From contig JAIXMG010000038.1 in assembly GCA_025201345.1 (NCBI GenBank), positions 62,001 to 126,000 of the forward strand: DNA of 64,000 nucleotides. The letters run 5' to 3'. The DNA is from Thamnidium elegans (taxonomy: Eukaryota; Mucoromycota; Mucoromycetes; Mucorales; Mucoraceae). The notes beneath the pieces were generated by a model. The model was not told where the DNA came from, made no database searches, and was given only the letters and a program-made list of their open reading frames with translations. This document shows positions 37,153 to 47,153 of this stretch, one piece after another. The position numbers were made by a program, and so were the translations under genes. Positions within the stretch are counted from its first letter, which is position 1; each line of letters begins with the position of its first letter.

Positions 37153-38101
37153 ATGTCAAACTGCGAGTCAATTGATTTCTCGTTTAAACCGAAGGAAATA
37201 ACGGAGCTGTTAAAAGCACTATTACATCCTGAAGTTAGACCAGAGAACGATAACGAATTATGTGTTTTATATAAGTTTCGCTTTTCGTATTATTGTACAG
37301 TAGCGGCTCTATTTAAGGGTGGTCGAAATTCTCAGGAAATCTACCCTTAAATCGATTATTAACGATAATAGCGGTGTTAAAGCGGGGGACAGGAGAAGGT
37401 GTCCTGGAGAAATCCACTCATAAATAGAACCTGCCCTTAAATAGAGCCGCTACTGTATTGACCTTGCATTTTCTTTTTTTTAAAAAAAAACAGAAGTCTG
37501 GCGTACTGAAAATGTCGTCAAGTCGCATTTATGATAAAGAGGATAATACAGTTGAAAACTATAAAAAGTGTATACAAGACTATAAAGAGTTTATTAGAAA
37601 CTATCAATATTTTATTCCTTGTTATAAAAGTTTTTAGAAATACTGGAAAAGAAGGCCCTAGATACTCATAAAGAAATAAAAAATTTGGACGAAATTACAT
37701 GCAGAAATGCTACAAGCCAAGTCAAAAACTGATGAACTTGAGGAGGAGACTATGAAGTTGACTGGAATCATGTTAGATAATCGTGCAAAAACAAAAGTGT
37801 TCAAGAATAAATACGCAAAACGATTGTTTGGCCAAGTCTGAATTAGCCTGGCGGCAAGAAGAATACCATACTAAAATCGGTAAAATAAGTATAAACTACA
37901 CATGGACTATAAATAAATACTAATAACAATCATAAAAAAATAGCTGAGATAATTTTGCAAAACGAAATATACCAAGACACGGTGAGCAAAGTTAGGAAGA
38001 TTTCAACGGAATTTTCTGACTGTATCATCAAGCTTAATGAAAATTGTGCTAGTAACTATCACTTCCATGAACGAAAAGTAAATATCCTTTCATTTTTTTA
38101 A
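37153..38101 (+). pseudogene. Decayed coiled-coil gene carrying a MITE
   Basis: Not recognised. Begins MSNCESIDFSFKPKEI, ELLKALLHPEVRPENDNE and reaches VLYKF before MITE copy 2 at 37296-37457. After an acceptor-like CAG at 37492, coding-like segments continue in several frames: KKCIQDYKEFIRNYQYFIP, EILEKKALDTHKEIKNLDEI, DELEEETMKLTGIMLDNRAK, SELAWRQEEYHTK and EIILQNEIYQDTVSKVRKIS. The composition (K/E/L/Q heptads) suggests a long coiled coil. The step from TKIG to AEIIL fits a clean intron (GTAAAA donor about 37880, TAG acceptor about 37943), but other joins need frameshifts. Best read as a decaying gene, with the MITE possibly in its first intron. Confidence 0.4.
37296..37457 (+). mobile_element. 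MITE family A, copy 2
   Basis: 162 bp including TA flanks, from TACAGTAGCGGCTCTATTTA to the exact complement of that end at 37457. The terminal inverted repeat CAGTAGCGGCTCTATTTAAG is perfect over at least 20 bp. Same orientation as copy 1, but lacks the roughly 16-bp segment copies 1 and 3 have near the right end. It interrupts the decayed coiled-coil gene. Confidence 0.88.
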
Positions 38102-38539
38102 TTGAGTAGTAAACAGGATAGTTTACCTTATTGTTTTTTATTGACATCACACTTACTTGTTAGAGTCGCTGTGATTTGTGTCGTTGCGAAAAAAAATCTT
38201 ATTCTTTTAGTTCAATTTTTAAATAAAGACTGTTATTTCTAATGGGTGATTTAAATGAGCACTGTACAAAACTAGACTAAACGCATAATTTCACATGTAT
38301 TTTGTACGGCACCTTTTAGTATATATAAGAATCATGCCAGATTATAATTAAACTTTATTTTACCAAGGTGCTACAAGCTACATATATATCCACTTTGAGG
38401 CATAATAATATACCGTCGTTTTAAGGTAAACAAACATGGCCTTTGATTCATGTTTGGATCTCCGTTATAGGTACTTAAGAAAACCTAGTTTCTTTTTTTT
38501 TTAGTCTGTTTTATTTCTTACAAAAATATTAAAATAAAG
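38102..38539. other. Intergenic: promoter of the wax-synthase-like gene
   Basis: 438 bp without an ORF of note. The last 40 bp are a T-rich tract followed by an A-rich leader, usual for this genome. Confidence 0.5.
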
Positions 38540-39778
38540 ATGGATTATACTATTTCACCTTTTATCGATATTGATTTACCACCTCCACTATATGTCTTAC
38601 CTGTTGTAACATTAACGCTCATCAATGTAGTCGTATTGATGCTTGATTATGTTCTTTACAGTAGTCAAAAACACTTTTTTCCATTCATATCCCCTACCTT
38701 ACTTCGTTTGATTATGTGCTCTTTTCATATGTTATTACCCATGTTTGTTATCTCGGACCATCCTCCTTCCAACGGTTTATTCACCGTCGCCCCTTGGCTA
38801 TTAGCTGTCTACAGTGCAACTTTCCCTATGACCGATACTACCAAATTTATGGACTGGTTCAACGCTTTACTCAACACTGCGTATGAACCAAGACTCACAT
38901 TGGAACAAAAGAATCAGTCTATAACAGATATCAGATACGCTGGTTTAGCAAAAGCTTTACTAGGTGTTTTCAAATTTGTATTCCTTTTTGTTATTGTCAA
39001 TCGTTTATTACCACCTGTAGCACGTAACACGATCGAATTTCCCTGGTTTAGCCTCAAGAGCATAAGTTTTATTTTGTTATTTGGCACCAAACATTACTGT
39101 CTTTTGGGAATTCTTGATATTGCGTTTGGTGTTATGCAAATTGTACTTGGAAAACATACGATTGAATCAATGCACGAGCCGTTTTTTTCAACTAGGTATT
39201 AATATATAATATTTTATTGGTAGCCCTTTTTTTTTAACATATATATCGTCTTATTACGTAGTCCTAGAGATTTCTGGGGGTAATACATATAAACGTTTAT
39301 TTTTTATTTTTTTAAACCTTAACATATTTCAATTTATTATAGTCGAAGATGGAACTTATTCGTAAGCCACTTTTTACATTCACAAGTATTTTCAATTAGA
39401 ATATCCACTACAGTTGATAAGAAAAAGAAGGGTATGATTAAAAAGAAGCAAATATGGACACAAACCAAAGAGTTTCGTGGGTTCATGTCCTTTTTTGCTA
39501 GTGGTGTGTTTCATGAAATGATGATCATGAGTATTAACCGTAAAATCACGCTTGAAAATTTCGTTTTTTTCCTTATCCATGGTCTCGCCGCATATTTAGA
39601 AATTAAATTTCGTAAAGCTTATAACCTAAAACAAGACCCTACCGGTATCACTAGAGTCCTTTGTAATGTTTGTACAGTAGTTTTCTTTGGTGTTACGGGA
39701 AGATTATTCGTATCACCTTATCTCAGAGATTCGTTCTTCGACTTTAATCATAGTTCCATTTGGAAAAATTTAAAATAA
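38540..39778 (+). CDS. Wax-synthase-like MBOAT acyltransferase
   Basis: Membrane-bound O-acyltransferase-like protein of the wax synthase family (MBOAT_2 type), likely an ER enzyme esterifying an alcohol or polyketide with an acyl-CoA; substrate unknown. Three exons (38540-39195, 39262-39279, 39343-39778) give 369 aa. Several hydrophobic segments span the protein. The family hallmark S-P-R-D-F-W-G-R-R-W-N is built across the 18-nt exon 2, and the active-site region follows: FRGFMSFFASGVFHEMMIMS, containing the conserved histidine in G-V-F-H-E. Exon lengths are exactly in phase, so the micro-exon is required. The C-terminus has two more membrane segments and ends SSIWKNLK. Confidence 0.82.
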
Positions 39779-40389
39779 AATAATTGCATATATATCATAA
39801 GAGGGGAAAAAAGTGAAAGAAAAGGAAGAATAGTGTAATAAAAAGATCGGCTTGAAAATCACCGCTAAAAAAGCTCACTAAGATACCATAATTTAAAGAA
39901 TCGCTCACATAAGAAATCACTGCTAATTTTAGCAGGTATAATATAATACAAAATAATTGTTCTAAATATATACTTGATAAAAAAATTAAAAGCGTATTTT
40001 TTTGTTTTTTTCTATTTTCATTTTTGGGGCCAAAAATCACGGTATTTTTTTTTTTTGCGATTACTCTGGGACCAATTTGACTCTCTTTGTGGAAAAAAGA
40101 ATGATGATAAATAAATCGTTTAGACACTTCTAATCCATTTTAAATAAAGCCTTTAATGCAAAAAGTGAGGGAGTAGTCGTTGTTTAAAATAACTATTTAC
40201 GCGACACGATTTTACCTATTTTTTTTTTATTTTCGTGATTGTGTAAAATGTAGTTTTCGACTACTATTTTTGATTATATTAACAATTAAAGGTATCCAAT
40301 AGTCCTCTCTTATTCATTTATAAATAAAAGCGCTAAAACCAAAATTGAATGAGATGAACACGTTTTGAAGAAATACATATTTTAAGGTC
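39779..40389. other. Intergenic between wax-synthase gene and LINE fragment
   Basis: About 610 AT-rich bp. The right part may belong to the 5' side of the LINE fragment at 40390 but shows no coding signal. A minus-strand ORF at 39795-40127 is homopolymer-rich and unsupported. Confidence 0.45.
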
Positions 40390-41196
40390 CGCTTAATTCA
40401 AAATTTGAAGGCCTGTTCTCCAGATATTTCTGTGCCTTGGTTCGAATTCTGGCCATTACCTATATCGCACGTAGTATGAAACATCTGTTATCGCTTCTTA
40501 CACAGAAAAATCCCATATCAAAAAATTCCCAATCGCTATATGCCGGCTTTTTTCCCTACGGATTTGTTAGCAATTTACTCGTTGTCTATTAATTACCTAA
40601 ATCATTTCCTTTTTTCCTGTCCGAAAAAGCTCCCAATTTGGCAATCCATTTTGTCTGAACATGTTGACCCTTCTATCACGGCCATGTCTTCCTCTATCAT
40701 ACAACTTGCTCTCACAGCTTTGGGTGTCGACAACTCCTTCCACCATTAGCTATTGCTGCAACTCTTGAGTCCATCTGGTCTTTCCATTGGACTTTCATAT
40801 TCAAGGACGTGCCTTTCAATACTGCCTCTGTCAAACAATTGGTTTCCGCGAAATTCCTTAAACTATAACAAGAGACCTTCCTTAAAAAAGGTATTCCATT
40901 CCCCTCCTCCTCTTCTCTCTTTCAACTGAACTATCCCAGTTCAACTTCTTATATTCAAACATCTCACTCAACGCATTAGATTTGGTAACTCTCCTGTATC
41001 ACAAAAACTGGTTCTATTTTATTACACAACTTGTAATAGTTTCCAAAAGAAACGGTAAAAAAAAATTTAATTGCCATTTAAAATCCTAAAAACTCAAAAA
41101 CACAGTTGTGGCCTTTTCTTTTAAATTTCACTAATAAATCTTTTTCTGTCTGATAAAACTTTCTGTTCTTTTTATTTTTCTTTTATTTTTTGATAT
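40390..41196 (+). mobile_element. Non-LTR retrotransposon (LINE) fragment, 3' end
   Basis: Plus-strand coding remains of the C-terminus of a LINE ORF2: WFEFWPLP, then RFLHRKIPYQ, MPAFFPTDL, and a cysteine/histidine block YLNHFLFSCPKKLPIWQSIL, typical of the zinc-binding tail after reverse transcriptase. Then SIWSFHWTFIFKDVPFN. Stops and frame changes occur at about 40475, 40747 and 40867. About 250 bp of noncoding 3' sequence follows, ending in T/A-rich DNA. Dead copy; only the last part of the element remains. Confidence 0.7.
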
Positions 41197-41202
41197 TTAT
41201 CG

Positions 41203-42850
41203 TTAAATATCACGATCATATGCTTTTTGTTGGTCAAGACATAGACCTATGGTGGATGCTTGTTGGAGTTGAGCGTGAAGTTGTGCTAGTTGAACTAGTT
41301 CTCCTATAAAGCGATTAAGCATAAACCCCATTTGGGTGAGGCTTATGCGAGAAGAGAAGATTTGCATTAGACGAGCGTTGATGAGGCGGGTGAATATTTT
41401 GGCATCGGTATCAATAAAAGCAATGGGACGCCAGTTAGCTAATGATAGAAGGTTTACTTTCTTGGGTAGTAAGGTCATATAGCTATCATGTCAACTAGGA
41501 GGGAAAAGAGAGTGGAGGAGGGCATCGTTAAATACTTGAAGTACAAGAGGTTCTATGAGGTGATGGTGAAATAAAAGCTTTAGAATAGGGTATAGGGTAC
41601 CATCCATACCAGGTGAGCTATGTTTAGAACGATCAGTGATGGTATACTGAATATCTGAAATTGTAAAAGGGTTAGTAAGTGTATTTAGTTCATTTGTGGG
41701 TATATGGTCAGTGGCAGGAATTGTGTCAAGAAGAGAGTATAGAGATTCGCCATCGATAGGTTCGGATGTGAAGAGATTTTTATAGAAACTAGTGGCGGCA
41801 GATGCGAGTGTGGTGGGGGGTGTCACAGAGGAGGGAAGGATTGTCGGGATGAGTTAGTGAAGGAATGAATCGTTGAGACTGATCTTGTTGAACCATGCGT
41901 TTAAGGTAGTCAGCGGAGGTTTCACCCTGTTCACGCCAGTGTCTAGAGGACTTAAGGGACGCATTTTGTGATATTTCGGATTGTAACAATCCTATTTGTT
42001 GTTCGACTACATGTAGTCTAGGGTGAATGGATTGTCCTGTCGGTATGGATGTAGGTTGAGGTTCCGAAAAGGCAGGTGGCAGCTCGGACATTTCTAACTG
42101 TTGGTGGAGTAAATTTCCTGGGATTGGTGGTGGATGTGGCGGAAAGCTTGACTATCAAGAAGGGTCATGGCAGTGGTGGCGAGAGTTGTTGCAGAGATGG
42201 GTTGACGGAGTTTGATGATAGTAGTATTAGCTTCATCAAGAGAGAGTTTTAGAGCATGGTTCTCATCCAATAACCGTTAAACTTGAACTTTGAGATTGAT
42301 GCATTCACGGAACTCAGTGTTAAGACGATACAGCTGTTGTTGCACGTCAAGTTCCCAGTTGGATAAGGGCTGAGCGGGATTAGGTTGAATACTTTCAGTA
42401 TCAGGTTGAGACTCAGGGAAGTCTTCGTCTGTGAATACATGGAATGTCGGAGTAGTTGCTAAAGGGTGGTCAGGAGAATCTAAGTGGTTCATGATAGCGT
42501 TGGTGTATATGGGACGTTTTTGAATGGCTTTCTGAGGTTCTTTAGTTATACGAGTTTTGTTGGTGGCTCGAGTGTCAAGCGTCAGTGTTAAAAGGGAGAG
42601 AGCTGAATAGGCGTTTTGAACGAGATGGAGAGGAGTTCAATTTGGAATGTCGAACTGGTGAAAGTAACGGGAGTTCTGGTAAAATTGGTAAAGTTGTGTT
42701 CAGGCTGTCAAGGGTTTGATTAGAGTTTACGGTCAGTTCGGCTATTATGTTGTTTTGTTTGTTTAGGGACACCTTTATTGTTATTGCTGGAATTGAGGTT
42801 ACACAAGGCAGATAAAAAAAAGTGTAGCAGGGGAAAAGAATCATTTCCTG
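41203..42850 (-). mobile_element. Non-LTR retrotransposon (LINE) fragment, 5' and RT start
   Basis: Minus-strand remains. 42844-42249 has coiled-coil-like coding sequence (NWELDVQQQLYRLNTEFREC) of the ORF1 or linker type. 42091-41789 carries W-R-E-Q-G-E-T-S-A-D-Y, the usual linker before RT. 41826-41203 covers the first RT blocks: HSSPGMDGTLYPILKLLF, LANWRPIAFIDTDAKIFTRL, MGFMLNRF, and CLDQQKAYDR, the block with the first catalytic aspartate. Defects: a frame change in a cytosine run near 41818, an in-frame TGA at about 41492, and no endonuclease domain. The element stops right after Q-K-A-Y-D-R, before the YADD block, and abuts the other LINE fragment tail to tail. Confidence 0.75.
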
Positions 42851-43429
42851 ACTTTTATTTCAAACGCTGTCAAGATTGCCTTTTTTAGAAGTGATGCCTG
42901 GATGTTCATTTAAAAATAATTAATAATGGACGAACAGTGATGGACTATAACACTTTAAATAGTTTTTTAACTCTCCCGAGTTATTGTAAAAGAAAACTTG
43001 CTGTGCATTTTTTTTTTATGAGAGCTCAAACATTAAAACCATTTCAATTTCAATTAAAGATTTTATGGACGTCAATTGGAATATTGCAGAGTTATTCGTT
43101 ATTAGAGTACCGCACAAATATACATTCAAAAGCTACTATGAGATATATCATACTATTCTTTCCCAAAGTACTGTATTGCTATGCATTCGAAAAAGTACAG
43201 ATACCTTTTAATGGATTAACAAACTTAAGGTTTAAAGTATCTACAGAAAAGATATCGTTGACTAACCTTCCCTAAATAACGATAAATTTATTTAATAAAG
43301 TCATATACACGTCGCAGGCCATACGTTCGTGCAAATATTATTTATTTTCCATCATTAGAACATTTATTAAAAAACAGTAATTCTCTTTATTCGGTCTAAA
43401 TGACTATATGCAATTTAAAAAAAGGTCCA
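42851..43429. other. Intergenic between LINE fragment and ZCCHC10-like gene
   Basis: About 580 bp. A 112-codon plus-strand ORF (42937-43275) has no recognisable signature, no promoter context and a composition like its noncoding surroundings; not called. Confidence 0.4.
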
Positions 43430-43666
43430 TTAACGTCTTGTTCTAGATCTGGTATCGGGAGATTTACTATATCTACTACGCTTTCTTCTTCTATCTTTTT
43501 CACTACTGCTGCTGCTACTGTCACTGCTGCTTCCACTGCTACTTCCAGAACTACTATCGCTTTCGCTACCACTACCACTACCACTATCATTACCACTACT
43601 ACTATCGCTACCAGAAGATGAAGATCCTGAAGACGAAGAACTACTGCTTGAAGAAGAATATCTATC

Positions 43667-43697
<31 letters not shown>

Positions 43698-44087
43698 GGC
43701 AAGATATTTAGATCACACATTGTATTACAAAATATACACATATACATATATTACCTTCTCTTTCTTTTACTACGTTCCTTTTCTTTCTTTTTCAAAATTC
43801 GATCAGCTAAACCTTGTTTATTATCTTGAAGTTCCTCAGGTAACTCTGGTGCATATAATTTAATTGGTTTTTTCAACTGTTGTGTACGTGTTGGTCGAAC
43901 TTTATAGCTTCTCTCCTTTTTACATTCATAAGTCTTTTTTTATATATAATAGATTAGTCTTACGTATACATATGTTCATATTATTTTAATTTCTCACCCA
44001 GTGACCGTGTTCTAAGCATTTTTGACACTGTGTTGCGATAGATGCCTTCTTGGAAGAGTTGGCGAATTTAGGTCCTGTTCTGTACAT
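43430..44087 (-). CDS. ZCCHC10-like zinc-knuckle protein
   Basis: Three exons (44087-43998, 43933-43755, 43661-43430) give 166 aa. The first intron splits a CCHC knuckle: CQKCLEHGHW joins TYECKKE to give C-x2-C-x4-H-x4-C. The middle is basic (RPTRTQQLKKPIKLYAPELP and a KKKEKERSKRKRR cluster). The C-terminus is a long serine-rich tract (S/G/D/E about 70 residues) ending RTRSRTRR-like basic residues. This matches animal ZCCHC10 and fungal relatives: zinc knuckle, basic linker, Ser/Lys tail, presumed nuclear RNA-linked. Intron 2 contains about 30 A/T homopolymer bases. The serine tract is a simple-sequence expansion, so its length may vary between strains. Confidence 0.82.
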
Positions 44088-45624
44088 TTTAAAAAAAGAA
44101 TAAGGAATGGGTGTACGCCTAAACTAAAAGAAAAAATTTACCTGGAGAGAAAAAGCTATTCCAATCAAATTTAACTATATATTTAACTACAGCCAGTTTT
44201 TTTAAGTGATAAAAATGATACCATTTTCTAAGTAACCTTACCAAGTTTGTAAATTAAATAGAGGTACATAGGGTGAAGGTAAATTCATGATATTTTAGCC
44301 AAGCACTATTTATATGATATCCTATACATCTATATAAAAGATTAAGCTGGATTGTATAGCTTGTCTGGTTAAAAATTTTAAAACAACTAATGAACGTTGC
44401 ATTTAGCATGCTTTTCGCAGCTAAAGTTTTTTTTTTCTTCTTGTAGTAAACGGTTTCTGCATTTTTGAATATTGTAAAGATATACTGACAAGGTGAAACT
44501 AAACAAATAGGCGACATACTGATTTACCTGCACATATCGAACAAAGAAAAATCATGGTGCTGAAGAAAGAGTTTCACCAATGTCACGTGTTTTGCTTGTC
44601 CTATTTTCCGATTTGGGCGCTACATTTTAAGAAGAGGTTTATTATTTAGCGTCTTTGAAACACAAGTCTGCTATTGGGTGCTTCATTTTCATTTGTGTTT
44701 ATAATTGAGTTTTTTTATAAAATAAATAGCGTCGATACAGTAGCGGCTCTATTTAAGAATGTTCGATTTAAGGGCAGGTTCTATTGAGTGGATTTCTCCA
44801 GGACACCTTCCTCTGTCTCCCGCTTTAACACCACTATTATCGCTAATAATCGATTAAAGGGAGAATTTCGACCACCCTTAAATAGAGCCGCTACTGTATG
44901 ATACTCAATGCTATTTATTTCCTTTTTTTTTATTACTCTGATTGTATCACATAAAGAAGCTATAACACTTGTTCATTATTTATGATAAACCAATCACACG
45001 ATATTAACTTGTTATTACATTTTCTAAAGGTCTGTTGAAACTCTGTGTTTTTCTAGGGCTGTTGCGCTGGTTGGTATTTGAATGACGTTAATGGTTCCTG
45101 GTGGCAACTGGTGTGGTTTTATTTTCAAACTGATGTTACTCTCGCTTATCTTTTTCTCTTGTGCTATTTTTTTTTTCCTCATGAAAGGTTTTTTAAGAGG
45201 CTTTTATTGATATCATAAGAATATCGTTTATTCGTATTTATCACTTACTTAGAACAATATACCATGAAAATTTACGTATTGAGACTGTTTCCCCAGTGCC
45301 CAGTGTGTATTGACTCTGATTGATTGGTATGCTATCATATAACAATTATCTGGGTAATACATTTACGCTAATATCGACTTTTTTTTTTTTTTTTTTTTTT
45401 TAGTTTTGTTTCATGGTCTTTAATATTACTGCTAGGCTTAAGCAAATATTAAGTAAACTATTTCAATAGCTGTAGTTCAACACTGTTAAGCTGACATCAT
45501 CATTTTTCTTATTCTATGGCGAAATAAGGAGATTCCTATTTTCCCGGAAGCTAAATATTTAATCGAAAAACGCCTAGTTTTTTTTTTTTTTTCTTTTTTT
45601 ATATAATTAACTTTTTTTTAAAAA
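44088..45624. other. Intergenic, holds MITE copy 3 and cofilin promoter
   Basis: 1.5 kb. MITE copy 3 is at 44736-44898. The right end should be the cofilin promoter, with T-runs at about 45379-45402 and 45578-45598. No supportable gene; the minus ORF at 44254-44517 has no signature. Confidence 0.5.
44736..44898 (-). mobile_element. MITE family A, copy 3 (opposite orientation)
   Basis: 163 bp including TA flanks. Same ends as copy 2 (TACAGTAGCGGCTCTATTTA and its complement), but the interior matches copies 1 and 2 only when reverse-complemented. Like copy 1 it has the extra TTAAATCGAACATTC-type segment near one end. Non-coding. Confidence 0.88.
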
Positions 45625-45654
45625 ATGGTAAGTTGTCTAATATGGGAAAAGAAA

Positions 45655-45693
<39 letters not shown>

Positions 45694-46427
45694 AGGCTTT
45701 GTACATATACAACATAATGAGAGGTTTACCTGCTAAGAAAGAGTGTGGCAAGATTGAAAGATGATGATGAAAAAAAAAAGTGATGAAAAAAAAAACTTAC
45801 ATTTTTTATGTAGTCTTCCGGTGTAGCAGTAAACAGTGAATGTCTTGAACTTTACCAAGACCTCAAGATTCGTAAGAAGTACAAGTACATCATCTTCAAG
45901 TTGAGTTGTAAGTAGTATTTTGGTATTACCATACCAAGACAAATATTGTCTTGGCTTTTTCTATTTTAAAACTAACATATATATATATAATAGCTGATAA
46001 CAAGGAAATTGTTGTTGAAAAGTCTGCCACTGATGCCGAGTATAATGATTTCTTGTCTCAACTTCCTGATGATGAGCCTCGTTATGCTGTCTTTGACTTT
46101 GAATATGAAAAGACCGGTGAGGGTAAAAGAAATAAGATCACTTTCTACTCCTGGTAAGTTATAGTTTCCGGATTTATATTACGCGTTTCTAACATATATA
46201 ATAGGATTCCCGATACCTCTAAGGTTCGCCAAAAGATGTTGTACGCCTCTAGTAAGGATGCTCTTCGTAGACAATTAGTTGGTATTGCTATTGAAGTTCA
46301 AGGAACTGATTCTTCTGAGGTAAGTCTTTTTTTTTTTTCTGAATCTCTTTTGTTAATTTTTTTTTTTTTTTTGTTATACTAGGTCGATTATGATGTCGTT
46401 TTAGAGAAGGCTAACCGTTCTGCTTAA
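45625..46427 (+). CDS. COF1: Cofilin/ADF actin-severing protein
   Basis: Binds and severs actin filaments. Five exons (45625-45627, 45814-45907, 45994-46153, 46205-46319, 46383-46427) give 138 aa, the usual cofilin length. Exon 1 is just the ATG, followed by GTAAGT; exon 2 continues with [19 protein letters not shown] (the inhibitory-phosphorylation serine region directly after Met). Further signatures: [12 protein letters not shown], then [39 protein letters not shown] (joined over intron 3) and [20 protein letters not shown], the actin-binding long helix. The purine run (GA)n at about 45663-45689 lies in intron 1. Identification is secure. Confidence 0.96.
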
Positions 46428-47153
46428 ACAATATTATCTTGACAGTAAATTATAATAATAATAAAAACTAGTTTTTTTTAAATACTCTTTAATATACTTT
46501 CTATAAATTAATAGAAAATTGTGCCATTTTTTTTTAGTCGAACTAATTTAAGAAGAAACTTTTGGAGATATACACAAGCCGAATAGTAATGGAGGTTGCT
46601 TGATAGAATAGTTTTACAAGGGTCTCCAAGTAAACAGTTTCGCTTCCTAAAAAAAATAAAATAAAAGGCTTTTTTTTTTTAGTAGGCCTATATAGTTGTT
46701 CCAGTAGTTCAGTTATCAATACATTACGCGGGTAATATTGATTTATATCTCCTAATATTTTTCTTTATTATCCGGAACAGGCACCACTTTTCCCGTATAA
46801 ACAAACTGTTTTTTTTTTCGAGTAAAATATAACAGATCATTACTTCGTCATTTTATGCAAAAAAAAAATAATCCCAATCTATGTCATATCCCGAGAAACA
46901 GAAAATCAGAAAATGTGGTGTTTGTAGAAGATCTATCCCCCTATTTTTTTCTTCTCTAAAATATGTACGCACATTACAGAAGATGTTTTCTTATATTTAT
47001 TTATTATTATACATCAAGTAAAAAAAAAAAATAAAAAATAAAAAAAAAAATAAAAAAAAAGTGCACAAGTAGCAATGAGAGAAAAAGAATAAAACAAGGT
47101 GGTTTTTTTTTTTTTTTTTTTTTTTTTTTGATGTGTATAGACTGAGTAGAGTT
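46428..47153. other. Intergenic between convergent cofilin and Sds3-like genes
   Basis: About 730 bp holding two 3' flanks. GGAGGTTGCTTGATA at about 46591 recurs at about 37086. A T-run of about 27 bp lies at 47103-47129. No gene is seen. Confidence 0.5.

Noticed and set aside
40436..40450. tRNA B-box-like GGTTCGAATTC
   Set aside because: No A box, no cloverleaf fold, and the sequence reads as LINE ORF2 coding (WFEFWPLP).
40390..42850. Single LINE with 5' inversion (twin priming)
   Set aside because: The inverted 5' part lies on the 3' side of the other fragment, the wrong order for twin priming.
43400..43621. Threonine-rich plus-strand ORF
   Set aside because: Antisense of the serine tract of the ZCCHC10-like gene.
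47100..47130. Long homopolymer tracts (also about 7700, 17650, 22030, 43670, 55140, 58840, 60713, 61725) as regulatory elements
   Set aside because: They occur in introns and spacers alike across the window; they look like general slippage-prone composition of this genome.
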